Source: SZUA-309 sp965215995
GTDB taxonomy: Bacteria > Pseudomonadota > Gammaproteobacteria > Pseudomonadales > Azotimanducaceae
Assembly (NCBI GenBank): GCA_965215995.1
Contig: OZ244128.1
Location: 496,001 to 560,000, forward strand
Reading direction: 5' to 3'
Length of the DNA: 64,000 bases
This document shows, one piece after another, positions 15,217 through 24,587 of the stretch (its first letter is position 1; every line of letters starts with the position of its first letter). A model generated the notes under the pieces. It had not been told where the DNA came from. It worked only from the letters and a program-made list of their open reading frames with translations, and did not search any database. Position numbers and translations under genes: made by a program.

Positions 15217-16413
15217 ATGCGCGCAACCTACATCACCGCTACTCTTATCGCCCTCGCCATCGGGGCATGGTTGCTTTCCGGCCAGCTCGGCGATAACGAA
15301 CCGGTCCGACACGAGAACCTGGCGGAGCAGAACCGGCAGGCTGTCGCGCGGCAACAGGATGCCGAGCCGACCAGAGTGCGGGCACGGGTGATCAACGCAT
15401 CTCCGCAGCTGCAGCATGTGGTGCTGCGCGGGAAAACGGAAAACAAGCGCACGGTCAACGTGAAGGCGGAAACCGCCGGCCGAATCGTCGAGCGGCCAGT
15501 AGAGCGAGGCACCGCCGTGGAAGAGGGCGATCTGCTCTGCCAGATCTCCATGGAAGACCGCTATGCCTCCCTCACCCAGTCACGGGAAGCACTGAATCAG
15601 GCCCGCATCGAGTACGAGGGCAGCCTCAAGCTTCAGGAGCGCGGCTATCAGTCGGAAACTGCTATCGCTCAGGCGAAGGCTAATCTGGCCGCCGCGGAAG
15701 CCAACCTGAAGCGGGCGGAAATCGACATCCAGCGTACCTACATTCGCGCACCCTTTGCCGGTGTGGTGGAAGAAGTCCACTCAGAGGTGGGCGACTACGT
15801 CTCGCCCGGTGCCGCCTGCGTGACGGTGGTGGATCTGAATCCCATGCTGCTGGTGGGTCGTGTTGCGGAGAAAGACGTGCATCTGCTGAAGGTCGATCTG
15901 CCGGTCACCGGGGTGCTCGCTGACGGCCGCACCATCGAAGGTCCGGTCTCCTTCATCGGCGCCCAGAGCGATCCTGCAACCCGAACCTATGCGGTGGAAA
16001 TCCAGGTGCCGAACGAGTCCTACGAGCTGCGCTCCGGCCTCACCACGGAGATCCGTATCCCGGTCGCCGAGGTAATGGCCCACAAGATCAGCCCGGCGCT
16101 GTTCGCGCTGGACGACACCGGCCGAATCGGCGTCCGTATTGTCAACGAGCAGGGCTCAGTAGAATTTCACCATGTCTCGATCGTGCGCGATGAGCCGGAC
16201 GGGGTCTGGGTCGCCGGCCTGCCGGAGGTCGCCACGCTGATCACCGTCGGACAGGAACTCGTGGTGCCCGGTGAGCTGGTGGAGGTCGACTTCGAAGCCA
16301 GCGGCGAAATGCCAGCCAGCGCACCTGAGCCCAGCGAAGGTGACGACATGAGCAGAACCAGTTCAGGCGTCGCCGCCGGTGGCGGCCTGACCTTGAACGC
16401 TGCCGCCCCATGA
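15217..16413 (+). CDS. RND efflux periplasmic adaptor (membrane fusion protein)
   Basis: The protein is 398 residues with an N-terminal anchor helix (about 4-22; no lipobox). After that come an HlyD-like barrel-sandwich: first half AETAGRIVERPVERGTAVEE (about 85-104), then a coiled-coil hairpin (about 110-170, LTQSREALNQARIEYEGSLK), and the second lipoyl half (APFAGVVEEVHSEVGDYV). A beta-barrel domain and a low-complexity Ser/Gly C-terminus follow. It bridges the RND pump to an outer-membrane channel. The stop overlaps the start of the pump gene, so they are coupled. No outer-membrane channel gene is near; TolC would be recruited from elsewhere. Confidence 0.92.
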   Translation: MRATYITATLIALAIGAWLLSGQLGDNEPVRHENLAEQNRQAVARQQDAEPTRVRARVINASPQLQHVVLRGKTENKRTVNVKAETAGRIVERPVERGTAVEEGDLLCQISMEDRYASLTQSREALNQARIEYEGSLKLQERGYQSETAIAQAKANLAAAEANLKRAEIDIQRTYIRAPFAGVVEEVHSEVGDYVSPGAACVTVVDLNPMLLVGRVAEKDVHLLKVDLPVTGVLADGRTIEGPVSFIGAQSDPATRTYAVEIQVPNESYELRSGLTTEIRIPVAEVMAHKISPALFALDDTGRIGVRIVNEQGSVEFHHVSIVRDEPDGVWVAGLPEVATLITVGQELVVPGELVEVDFEASGEMPASAPEPSEGDDMSRTSSGVAAGGGLTLNAAAP

Positions 16414-19400
16414 ACAGTTTCATCGATGCGGCCATAAACCGCACCCGCACCACCATGCTGCTCATGTTCATGGTGGTGTTGGCCGGTCTCATCGCCCGCA
16501 GCGCCATTCCGATCGCCAACGAGCCGCACATTGAGGTGCCGTTCTTCGCCATCACCATCATTCACGAAGGTATCTCGCCGGAGGATTCCGAGCGACTCCT
16601 GGTGATGCCGATGGAGATCGAGCTGAAGAAGATCGAAGGCATCAAGGAACTCACCGCCTACGCATCGGAAGGCTCCGCGACCCTGCTGGTGGAATTCGAT
16701 GCGGATCAGGATCTGGATCAGGCACTGCTCGACGTTCGGGAAGCGGTGGATCGGGGTCGGGCGGAACTCCCCAGCACGGCGGAGGAGCCCTTTGTCCAGG
16801 AGCAGACCACGGAGGATTTCCCGATCCTTCAGGTCAACCTGGTGGGCGAAGAAGTACCGGAGCGGGTGCTGTACAACCTGGCCATCGATCTCCGCGAGGA
16901 TATCGAAGGCATTCCAGGTGTTCTGGAAGCGAATCTCCAGGGGCATCGGGAGGAGCAACTCGAGGCGATCATCGATCCGAATGCGCTCGAGGCCTATCAG
17001 ATCTCCAATGAGGAGCTGATCAACACCATCGTTCGAAACAACCGTCTGATCCCCGCCGGCAGCATCGACACCGGCGTCGGCCGCTTCTCCGTGAAGGTGC
17101 CCAGCGTGATCGAGGAAGCCCGGGACATCTTCGACCTGCCGATCAAGGCGAGTGGCGATACGGTGGTCACCCTGGGCGACGTCGCCGAGGTCCGGCGGAC
17201 ATTCAAGGACCGGACGAGCTTTGCCCGCGTCAATGGCCGTAACGCCCTCAGCTTAGGCATTACCAAGCGGGCCGACGCCAACATCATCGACACCATCAAC
17301 GATGTGAAGGCCATCGTAGAGCGCCACCGGCAGAACATGCCCGGCAAAGTGGATGTGTTCTACTCACAGGACCAGGCACCCTTCGCAGAACAGCAGGTGG
17401 TGGAGCTGCAGGGCAACATCTTCACCGCGTTGGCCCTGGTCATGGTGCTGGTCGTCGCCGCCATGGGCTTTCGCAGCGGACTGATCGTCGGCCTGGGCAT
17501 TCCCGTCTCCTTCCTGTTCTCACTCATATTCGTCTTCCTGCTCGGCTACACCTTCAACTTCATGGTCATGTTCGGAATGCTGCTCGGCCTCGGCATGCTC
17601 ATTGACGGGGCCATTGTGGTGACCGAGTACGCAGACCGAAAAATGACCGAAGGCTTTGATCGTCGGGCAGCCTACTCCATGGCTGCCAAACGGATGTTCT
17701 GGCCGGTAACTGCCTCGATCGCCACCACACTTGCGGCTTTTCTGCCGCTGATGTTCTGGCCCGGTATCTCCGGCAAGTTCATGCGTTACCTGCCGGTGAC
17801 GGTGTTTACCGTGCTCTCAGGCTCGCTGGTTTACGCGCTCATATTCGGGCCCGTGCTTGGTTCGATTTTCGGTCGGGCCGGTGCCAAGGACAGAGCGGCC
17901 ATGGACACTCTGAAGCAACTGGAGGACGGCGACCCTACCCTGCTGAAAAACATCACCGGCTGGTATGCGAAGCTGCTCTCTCTCACCAGCCGCTACGCCA
18001 TCATCACCCTAACGGCCATTCTCGCGTTGCTGATCAGTATTTTCTGGGCCTACGGGAAGTTCGGTGGCGGCATGATCTTCTTCTCGGATTCCGACACACA
18101 GTTCGCACAAGTAACGATCCGCGCCCGGGGCAACCTGGCTGCCGAGGAGATCAACAGCCTGGTCAGCGAAGTGGAAAACGAAGTGCTCGAGGTCAGCGGA
18201 ATTCAGAGCATGAATACCTACACGCGGATCACCGGCGGTTCGTCCAGGGATGGCTTCGACAAGATCGGCGGTATTTTCCTCGAGCTGCACGACGAGAACG
18301 AACGGGACAGAAAGGGTGCTGAGATCTTCGAGGAGATCCGGGCACGTACGGCACCACTCGCAGGCATCTCCGTGGAGATCCAGGAAATGGAACAGGGCCC
18401 CCCTGTCGGCAAGCCCATCCAAATCCAGTTTTCGTCCCATACCCGATCGCTGCTGGAACCCGCGGTCACCCGGGTACGCGAAAAGATCGATCAGATGCCG
18501 GAAATCATCGATGTGGACGACACCCGTTCTCTGCCGGGCATCGAGTGGAAGCTCTCTGTCGACCGGGCTCAGGCGGCTGTCTACGGCGCCGACGTCTCTC
18601 AGGTCGGTGTGGCCGTGCAACTGGTTACCAATGGGGTGAAGGTGGGTGAGTACCGCCCGGATCGAGCAGACGATGCGGTGGACATCCGCGTGCGCTACCC
18701 GACGGAAGACCGGGGTATCGCCCAGCTCGACGATCTGAAGATCAGCACCCGCAACGGTCTGGTCCCCATATCGAATTTCGTCAACCGGGAGCCTGCTCCG
18801 AACGTGGACGCCATCCAGCGTATCGACGGGATCGCCGTCGAGTTCATTCGGGCCAACGTGATGGAAGGCGTGCTCGCCGACACCGTAGTGAAAGAGCTTC
18901 AGGCCTGGATCGACACCCAGACCTTCGATCCGAGACTCAACATCGAGTTCAGAGGCGCCAACGAAGAGCAGCAGGAGTCGCTCGCCTTCGTGCAGGGCGC
19001 ATTCCTCATGTCGCTACTGCTGATGTTCGTTCTGCTTGTTACCCAGTTCAACAGCATCTACCAGAGCATTCTGATTCTTGTGGCGGTGGTCATGTCCACG
19101 GCCGGAGTGTTGCTCGGGCTGCTCATAATGGATGCCCCATTCAGTGCCATTCTATCTGGTGTGGGCGTGGTCGCCCTGGCAGGCATCGTGGTGAACAACA
19201 ACATCGTCCTCATCGACACCTACAACCATATCCGTCGTGAGCATCCTGAGCTGGACTACGTTCAGGTGATCGTCCGCACCGGCGCTCAGCGGCTGAGGCC
19301 GGTCATGCTGACCACCGTGACCACCATCTTCGGATTGCTGCCTCTGGCCAGCAATCTCTCTATCGACCTGATCAACCGGACCATCGCCTACGGCAACCAG

Positions 19401-19577
19401 ATGTCCTCGTTCTGGGTACCGCTCTCCCAGGCCATCGTTTCGGGTCTCACCTTTGCCACCTTGCTGACCCTGGTAGCGACCCCGGCAATGCTGGCTCTAC
19501 CCCAGCAGCTAAAGATCCTGAGCCAGCGGGCAAGAGACCGGGTGCGCAGCAACGACGAAGCACCCGTCCAGGCCTGA
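16410..19577 (+). CDS. RND efflux transporter permease (HAE1/AcrB family)
   Basis: This is a 1055-residue inner-membrane proton antiporter with twelve helices and two periplasmic loops. The first TM is TTMLLMFMVVLAGL, and TM4 reads GLGMLIDGAIVV. The proton-relay Asp pair of AcrB (D407, D408) is reduced to one Asp (about residue 399) followed by Gly, and the TM10 Lys940 position appears as Asn in VVNNNIVLID (about 930). This pattern is typical of a recognised RND subgroup rather than decay, since the rest is complete. The ATGA overlap with the adaptor gene indicates one operon. The exported substrate is unknown. Confidence 0.92.
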   Translation: MNSFIDAAINRTRTTMLLMFMVVLAGLIARSAIPIANEPHIEVPFFAITIIHEGISPEDSERLLVMPMEIELKKIEGIKELTAYASEGSATLLVEFDADQDLDQALLDVREAVDRGRAELPSTAEEPFVQEQTTEDFPILQVNLVGEEVPERVLYNLAIDLREDIEGIPGVLEANLQGHREEQLEAIIDPNALEAYQISNEELINTIVRNNRLIPAGSIDTGVGRFSVKVPSVIEEARDIFDLPIKASGDTVVTLGDVAEVRRTFKDRTSFARVNGRNALSLGITKRADANIIDTINDVKAIVERHRQNMPGKVDVFYSQDQAPFAEQQVVELQGNIFTALALVMVLVVAAMGFRSGLIVGLGIPVSFLFSLIFVFLLGYTFNFMVMFGMLLGLGMLIDGAIVVTEYADRKMTEGFDRRAAYSMAAKRMFWPVTASIATTLAAFLPLMFWPGISGKFMRYLPVTVFTVLSGSLVYALIFGPVLGSIFGRAGAKDRAAMDTLKQLEDGDPTLLKNITGWYAKLLSLTSRYAIITLTAILALLISIFWAYGKFGGGMIFFSDSDTQFAQVTIRARGNLAAEEINSLVSEVENEVLEVSGIQSMNTYTRITGGSSRDGFDKIGGIFLELHDENERDRKGAEIFEEIRARTAPLAGISVEIQEMEQGPPVGKPIQIQFSSHTRSLLEPAVTRVREKIDQMPEIIDVDDTRSLPGIEWKLSVDRAQAAVYGADVSQVGVAVQLVTNGVKVGEYRPDRADDAVDIRVRYPTEDRGIAQLDDLKISTRNGLVPISNFVNREPAPNVDAIQRIDGIAVEFIRANVMEGVLADTVVKELQAWIDTQTFDPRLNIEFRGANEEQQESLAFVQGAFLMSLLLMFVLLVTQFNSIYQSILILVAVVMSTAGVLLGLLIMDAPFSAILSGVGVVALAGIVVNNNIVLIDTYNHIRREHPELDYVQVIVRTGAQRLRPVMLTTVTTIFGLLPLASNLSIDLINRTIAYGNQMSSFWVPLSQAIVSGLTFATLLTLVATPAMLALPQQLKILSQRARDRVRSNDEAPVQA

Positions 19578-19591
19578 GACGCTTCGTGATT

Positions 19592-19620
19592 AGCGGACTC
19601 CAAGCCCATGGAGTTCCGCT
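19592..19620. terminator. Bulged hairpin after the RND gene
   Basis: AGCGGACTCCA pairs with TGGAGTTCCGCT with one bulged T and a six-base loop. There is no T tract, so it may be only a weak or Rho-type processing signal between the pump and the next gene. Confidence 0.3.
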
Positions 19621-19646
19621 GCCCTAAGGCCTTACACTAGCCGGCC

Positions 19647-22142
19647 ATGCAAGCACCAGGCGCCTGGGCCGTCTCCCTCACAGATGCTATTTGCGCGGAT
19701 GCCACCCTCACCGGTGGCAAGGCCGCATCGCTTGCCGTTCTGCATGCCGAAGGGCTGCCTGTGCCACCGGCCTATGTGCTGCCAGTGGCCGTCTTCAACG
19801 CCCATCTGCCGGATGCACAACCTGACACGCGCCCGGAACGCCCGGAGCTGGCAACCGAGCTGCTGACCACCTTGAATCGAATCGCTGCTGAGATCTGCGT
19901 AGCTCCCGGACAACAGCTGGCGGTACGCAGCTCGGCCCTCGGGGAAGATGGCGAATCTGCCAGCTTCGCCGGCCAGAACGCCACCTACTACTACGTGACT
20001 GCCGATACCCTGCCCAAAGCCGTCGTCGACTGCTGGATGTCGCTCTGGTCGGAGCCGGCGCTCACATACCGCGCCGAGCTCGGCAGCGATGCCCCGTTCG
20101 GCATGGCCGTGATCGTCCAGCGAATGATTCAGTCCGAACGTTCAGGGGTCTGTTTCTCCACCGATCCCACCGGCGAGCGGAGCGATCATGCCCTGCTCGA
20201 ATCCAGCTGGGGCCTGGGTGCGGCGCTGGTCGATGGCAGGGTTTCACCGGATCGCTTCTGGATTGCCGCGGACGGCCGGATCAGCCAGCGGAAGATCAGT
20301 CGCAAGCGGTTGAAGGTGGCGGAAGACCTTCGGGATCCTTCCGGTCAGCGGCTCGAGCCCGTGCCACTCCGCCAGCAGACCCAGGCTTCGCTTTCCGAGG
20401 TCGAGATTGGCCGAATCGCCGACCTCACCCGACAGATCGCCAGGGCGCGAACCCAACCCCAGGACGTTGAGTGGGCCATGGATGGCGATGAGCTGTTCAT
20501 CCTGCAGAGCCGACCGATCACCACGGCCGTCGAGGCTGAGAAGGAATCACCCGTAGAGGGACGCTGGGTGCTGTTCAAACCAACGGCGGAGAACTTTCAG
20601 GAACCCATGACGCCGATGACCGTGGATCTGTTCCGCCGGGTGCTGCCAGGCATGGGCCAGTTCATCCACGGCCGCTACTACGTGAACGCTGACCTGATGG
20701 CCAAGATGCTGCCCTGGTCGCTGAGTGACGAGGCTCTGGCCGATCTGGTCCTCATGCGCGGCTCGCCGGCGGAGCAACCGCTCAGCTGGCGCCGGGTGCT
20801 GGGGCTTTCCGGCTCACTCGCAATCGGTTACCTGGCAGCCGGAGTCAACTGGCATCGCACCGCCAGCGTGCCGCTCGACAGCCTGGCCAGCTTCGAGCCA
20901 CTCTGTCAGCGCGCTCTTGCCGACGACGATCTGGACGCGTTGGACACCTTGCGTCAGCTGATCCTCAACGACCACCCTTTTCGGCCCATCGGCGAGTTTC
21001 CGGTGCAGTGCAACCTCTCTTCGATTCGGTACTTCCTGCTGATCGAAGTGCTCAACACGCTGCTTGCACGGATGGCACCTGACTACGACCGGGTGAACCT
21101 GTCCCTGGTTTTGTCCGGCGGCAAAGCCATGCTCTCGCAACAGATGGTGGAAGGCATTCGCGATCTGGCAGAGATCGCGGCAAAGGACGAGACCTTCGCA
21201 ACGCAAATGCAGGCCAAAGACGCCGACCTGCAGTCACTGGTGCTGCAACTCGGTGAGTACCACCCCTTCACCATCGCTCTGGAGGCCTTCATGGTCCGGT
21301 TCGGGCACCGGGCGGTGAAGGAGATCGAGTTGATGGCACCGCGCTGGCGGGAGGACAACAACAGCGTCCTGAACCTGGTACGCAGCTTCTTGAGCCGTCA
21401 TGAGAGCGAAGATCGAATCGAACCGCACGGACTTCTGCTTGCCGCAGAAGACGAGCTTCATCAGGCCCTCCCCCATCGCTGGCAGCGACGGCTGGCGGAC
21501 CACCTGATCGACCGGATCCGCTACTACGTGACGCTCCGGGAGAACACCCGCTACTACCACACCATGGCCATGGCAGCGACACGGCTGAAGCTCAAGGCCT
21601 TGGAGCAGCGGCTGATTCAGGCCGGTCGGTTGAAGTGCGAGGACGACATCTTCTTTCTCGAGTTCCCCGAGGCAAAGTCACTGGAAACCGGCCTCATGGA
21701 CTGGCAGGACGTGGAAGGCATCATTCACGATCGCCGACTGCGCTACCAGCGTCAGAGCCTGGAGCGACCACCGGAGACCTTCAACATTCAGGCCCGCATT
21801 CCGATGTTGATGCCCGATGACAATCTGCTGGTTGGCGATTGTGCGAGTCCCGGAGTAGCTACCGGCACCGCCCGGGTGATTCGGGATCCGAGCGTGTCCG
21901 CGGATATGTCCGCGGGCGATGTGCTGGTTGCTCCTTACACGGATCCGGCATGGACACCGCTTTTTCCGGGCGCTGCGGCCATCATCGTCGAGGTGGGTAG
22001 CTACCTTTCCCACGCCGGCACGGTTGCTCGGGAGTACGGCATTCCCTGCCTGGTGGATGTGCACGGCGCCACCGAGAAGATCCGCTCCGGGCAGTCGTTG
22101 AAGATCAATGCCTCGGAAGGCTGGGTGGAGATCGTCGAATGA
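19647..22142 (+). CDS. Rifampicin phosphotransferase-like PEP/pyruvate-binding enzyme
   Basis: In this 831-residue protein the N-terminal ATP-grasp domain (PPDK_N) is clear: GGKAASLAVL (about 21-30) and VRSSALGEDGESASFAGQNA. A large unrecognised middle region follows (about 300-720). The C-terminal swivelling phospho-His domain ends in SHAGTVAREYGIPCLV, with the phosphorylated His at about 789. There is no PEP-pyruvate barrel at the end. This order (ATP domain, unknown substrate domain, His domain) is that of rifampicin phosphotransferase and other ATP-dependent small-molecule phosphotransferases. The substrate is unknown. It overlaps the small membrane gene downstream. Confidence 0.85.
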   Translation: MQAPGAWAVSLTDAICADATLTGGKAASLAVLHAEGLPVPPAYVLPVAVFNAHLPDAQPDTRPERPELATELLTTLNRIAAEICVAPGQQLAVRSSALGEDGESASFAGQNATYYYVTADTLPKAVVDCWMSLWSEPALTYRAELGSDAPFGMAVIVQRMIQSERSGVCFSTDPTGERSDHALLESSWGLGAALVDGRVSPDRFWIAADGRISQRKISRKRLKVAEDLRDPSGQRLEPVPLRQQTQASLSEVEIGRIADLTRQIARARTQPQDVEWAMDGDELFILQSRPITTAVEAEKESPVEGRWVLFKPTAENFQEPMTPMTVDLFRRVLPGMGQFIHGRYYVNADLMAKMLPWSLSDEALADLVLMRGSPAEQPLSWRRVLGLSGSLAIGYLAAGVNWHRTASVPLDSLASFEPLCQRALADDDLDALDTLRQLILNDHPFRPIGEFPVQCNLSSIRYFLLIEVLNTLLARMAPDYDRVNLSLVLSGGKAMLSQQMVEGIRDLAEIAAKDETFATQMQAKDADLQSLVLQLGEYHPFTIALEAFMVRFGHRAVKEIELMAPRWREDNNSVLNLVRSFLSRHESEDRIEPHGLLLAAEDELHQALPHRWQRRLADHLIDRIRYYVTLRENTRYYHTMAMAATRLKLKALEQRLIQAGRLKCEDDIFFLEFPEAKSLETGLMDWQDVEGIIHDRRLRYQRQSLERPPETFNIQARIPMLMPDDNLLVGDCASPGVATGTARVIRDPSVSADMSAGDVLVAPYTDPAWTPLFPGAAAIIVEVGSYLSHAGTVAREYGIPCLVDVHGATEKIRSGQSLKINASEGWVEIVE

Positions 22143-22426
22143 TCTCGGCTCTGGTGTTTGTCATTGCCATGCCGCTTACCGTGTACACGTTGGCCGGTTG
22201 TCTTCAGGTCGTTGATCAGGTGGACATCAGTGGCCGCTTCAATGCTCTGATCAAACTGAGCTTCCGACTGCTTCTCTTTGCCCTGCTGGCGTTGGCGACC
22301 CCGGCCGGAGCACGGCTGTGGATTGTCTTTGGGGTGCTGGTCGCACTGATTCTGAATGTCGGCCTCAGCTTTACCGGGCGTTACATCATCAGGAGCGGGC
22401 GCTGGCCCACTGACCGGATCGAATAG
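22139..22426 (+). CDS. Small three-helix membrane protein
   Basis: The 95-residue protein has three hydrophobic stretches: MISALVFVIAMPLTVYTLA, LIKLSFRLLLFALLALATPA and WIVFGVLVALILNVGLSFTG. Its ATG overlaps the stop of the phosphotransferase-like gene, so expression is coupled. That suggests a membrane anchor or partner for the enzyme. The C-terminus is cytoplasmic and positively charged. No family is recognised. Confidence 0.68.
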   Translation: MISALVFVIAMPLTVYTLAGCLQVVDQVDISGRFNALIKLSFRLLLFALLALATPAGARLWIVFGVLVALILNVGLSFTGRYIIRSGRWPTDRIE

Positions 22427-22729
22427 CAGGCTGCCACCCACGCTCTCAACCGTTTCAGGTGGGGAGAAAAAAAGAACCCCAGCGACACGGGATTGGGGAG
22501 GGGAGGGGAGGTATGTCGCTGGGGCGCTTTATCCAGGAGGATAAAAACTCAAGTATCTACTCGGCCGGAACACTGATGCTCTCAGCCTTTGTACGCGTCG
22601 GATCATTATTCCCGTCGCGCGCAGGAAGATTTATAGCAAATCACCCGCGATACTTACCTCTTAGTCCGATAACCGGCGTAAGAGTTCCGATGAGCGTTGA
22701 GTTTAAATCGCCACCGACTCCAGAAAGGC
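22427..22729. other. Structured non-coding region between convergent genes
   Basis: The region holds the 11-bp hairpin with a G-rich loop and, directly beside it, a second hairpin TTTATCC-AGGA-GGATAAA (22528-22545). The rest, to 22729, is less GC-rich with no convincing ORF: the only plus-strand frame (ATG 22513-22746) has codon use unlike the neighbours. It may be the 3' untranslated region of the minus-strand hydrolase or a small RNA. Confidence 0.45.
22466..22524 (-). terminator. Long hairpin followed by T tract (minus strand)
   Basis: CCCCAGCGACA (22477-22487) pairs perfectly with TGTCGCTGGGG (22514-22524). Read on the minus strand the stem is followed by TTCTTTTTTTC, so it can act as a terminator for the minus-strand hydrolase, 206 bases after its stop. 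The 26-base loop is unusually long and, on the plus strand, consists of GGGGAGGGGAGGGGAGG. Confidence 0.62.
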
Positions 22730-23527
22730 TCAGCTGGTGCCTCTAAGCCATTGAATTATATGAGGATAGGCTGACTTGTCCTGAACCAGAAACAGGTGGC
22801 CGCCCTCGTAGAGCGCAAGCACCGCGCCCGGAATTCTGCCAGCGAGCGCCTCCATGTTGGCCACCGGGGCAATGCCATCGTAACGGCCACCAGCGAGCAG
22901 AACGGGCACGCCTATTTCCGGTAACCGATCCCAGGTATCGTGCCCTGCCCTGGCTGCCAGTTGCCTTGCTGCCCCCTGCGGATCTCTGTCCTCACGCCGG
23001 GCGGCGAGCGCAAGGTCCACATAGCCCTGCCACTGCTCCGGGTGGGCCTCCCGCCAGGCCTGATCCCGGCGTGTATCCGCCAGTTCCAGGCTGCGCGCGA
23101 CGCGCGTCATTTCATCGAGCTGTTCAAGCTGGTGCAGGGGATAAGATGCCCCGCCCTCACCACCGGAACTGGTGCAGGCGAGCACCAGCCGGCTTACCCG
23201 ATCCGGATGCCTGAGCACGAGCTCCTGGGCCACCATGCCGCCAAAGGAGACGCCCACCACCGGCACCCGCTCCCAGCCGAGCGCGTCGAGCAGAGCCCCT
23301 GCGTCGTCCGCATAGTCGGCCATGGTGTAATCGGTGGCTGGCTTCTCTGTCTGGCCGAGTCCACGTTGGTCGTAGGCCAGCACCTCGAAGGCGGAAGCAA
23401 GCGGACCGTCGAAGACGTTTGGCCGATTGCGCAGATCACCGCCCGTGCCGCTGATGAACAGCAGCCGTTGGCCATCACCGCCAAGCTGGTAGTGGATCTC
23501 AATTCCGTTGGCCTGCACCATCGGCAT
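22730..23527 (-). CDS. Alpha/beta fold hydrolase
   Basis: The ATG at 23527 is chosen because GGGGAG lies nine bases ahead; a TTG at 23536 would add three residues. The result is 265 residues. The fold is clear: oxyanion loop ISGTGGDLRN, LAYDQRGLGQTEKPATDYTM, nucleophile GVSFGGMVAQE, acid in GGRYDGIAPV and His in YEGGHLFLV. This set resembles 3-oxoadipate enol-lactonase/epoxide-hydrolase-type enzymes, but the substrate is unknown. It is divergent from the LLM oxidoreductase gene at 23638 and may serve the same catabolic pathway. Confidence 0.88.
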   Translation of the reverse strand: MPMVQANGIEIHYQLGGDGQRLLFISGTGGDLRNRPNVFDGPLASAFEVLAYDQRGLGQTEKPATDYTMADYADDAGALLDALGWERVPVVGVSFGGMVAQELVLRHPDRVSRLVLACTSSGGEGGASYPLHQLEQLDEMTRVARSLELADTRRDQAWREAHPEQWQGYVDLALAARREDRDPQGAARQLAARAGHDTWDRLPEIGVPVLLAGGRYDGIAPVANMEALAGRIPGAVLALYEGGHLFLVQDKSAYPHIIQWLRGTS

Positions 23528-23637
23528 GGGCCTCAACTCCCCTCATTTCGCTCGGTTGCTTCCGTGACCTGAACTCCGTTCCCTTGAAAGAAGCCACACG
23601 GTATGCTCCGTGGCCTTCATCTTTCAGAGTCGGTCGA

Positions 23638-24585
23638 ATGAGTATCTCACTGGGTGTGCACGTGGGCCAACAGAACATGGCCATGGATGAGATGCGTGCG
23701 GTCTGGCGCAAGCTTGACAACAGCGGCGTGGACTGGATCTCGGCCTGGGATCACTTCTATGAGGCACCGCCGAAGGGCGGTACTGAGCCGCATTTCGAAG
23801 CGCTGGCAACTCTGGGGGCTCTTGCGGCAGAGACAGAGAACGCCAGGATCGGCTGTCTCGTTTTTTACGTAGGCTATCGGAATCCGGCGCTGCTGGCCAA
23901 AGCGGCCACCACCCTGGATCACATCACAGGCGGCCGGTTCGAGCTCGGGATCGGTGCCGGCTGGCACATCTGGGAGGCCAACGCCTACGGCTATCCTTTT
24001 CCCGACATCGGCACCCGGCTGGACATGCTGGAGGAAGCCGCTCAGATCATCCGCAGGATGCTGACAGAGGAGCGCACGACCTTCTCCGGCATCCACTATC
24101 AGGTCGATGATGCCAGCTGTCTGCCTCACCCCGTGCAGGACAGGTTGCCGATCTGGATCGGTGGTGTGGGTGAGAAACGCACCCTGAAGATCGTTGCCGA
24201 TCACGCAGACGGCTGGAACGCTGCCTACCTTTCACCGGAGGAATTTGCCCGGGTGAACGAAGTCCTCAATCACTGGTGCGAAGAAGAACAACGCGATCCA
24301 AAATCACTGAAACGCGCGGCCAACGTGCTGTTCAATCTTGGTGCGGACGAGCTCGAGCTGGCGAGACAGCGCGAAACGCTGGCCCGGGACTGGGGCCCGA
24401 TGGCGGAAAGGACGTCGGAGGGCGCCCTGCTCTGCACCCCGGATCAGGCTGTGGACCGGATCATGGAATACGTTGAAGCTGGCGCAGACGAGGTCAACAT
24501 AGCCCTGCGCGCGCCTTGGAATGACGACTCGCTGGACGCCTACCTCACCGATGTGATGCCCAAGGTGCGTAAAGCAACCGCCTGA
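23638..24585 (+). CDS. LLM class flavin-dependent (F420-like) oxidoreductase
   Basis: This 315-residue luciferase-like TIM-barrel protein starts at ATG 23638 (MSISLGVHVGQQ); the longer frame is not coding-like. Family signatures include DWISAWDHFY, LGIGAGWHIWEANAYG and LPIWIGGVGEKRTLKIVADH. It uses reduced FMN or F420; the motif set fits the F420-type branch, but cofactor choice cannot be settled by eye. The gene is followed two bases later by the PNPOx-like gene, so the two probably form an oxidoreductase pair in one transcript. Confidence 0.88.
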   Translation: MSISLGVHVGQQNMAMDEMRAVWRKLDNSGVDWISAWDHFYEAPPKGGTEPHFEALATLGALAAETENARIGCLVFYVGYRNPALLAKAATTLDHITGGRFELGIGAGWHIWEANAYGYPFPDIGTRLDMLEEAAQIIRRMLTEERTTFSGIHYQVDDASCLPHPVQDRLPIWIGGVGEKRTLKIVADHADGWNAAYLSPEEFARVNEVLNHWCEEEQRDPKSLKRAANVLFNLGADELELARQRETLARDWGPMAERTSEGALLCTPDQAVDRIMEYVEAGADEVNIALRAPWNDDSLDAYLTDVMPKVRKATA

Positions 24586-24587
24586 AG

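Noticed and set aside
22513..22746. Plus-strand 77-codon ORF beginning in the hairpin
   Set aside because: Codon use is unlike the neighbours, its ATG lies in the stem, and it runs into the opposite gene; non-coding is simpler.
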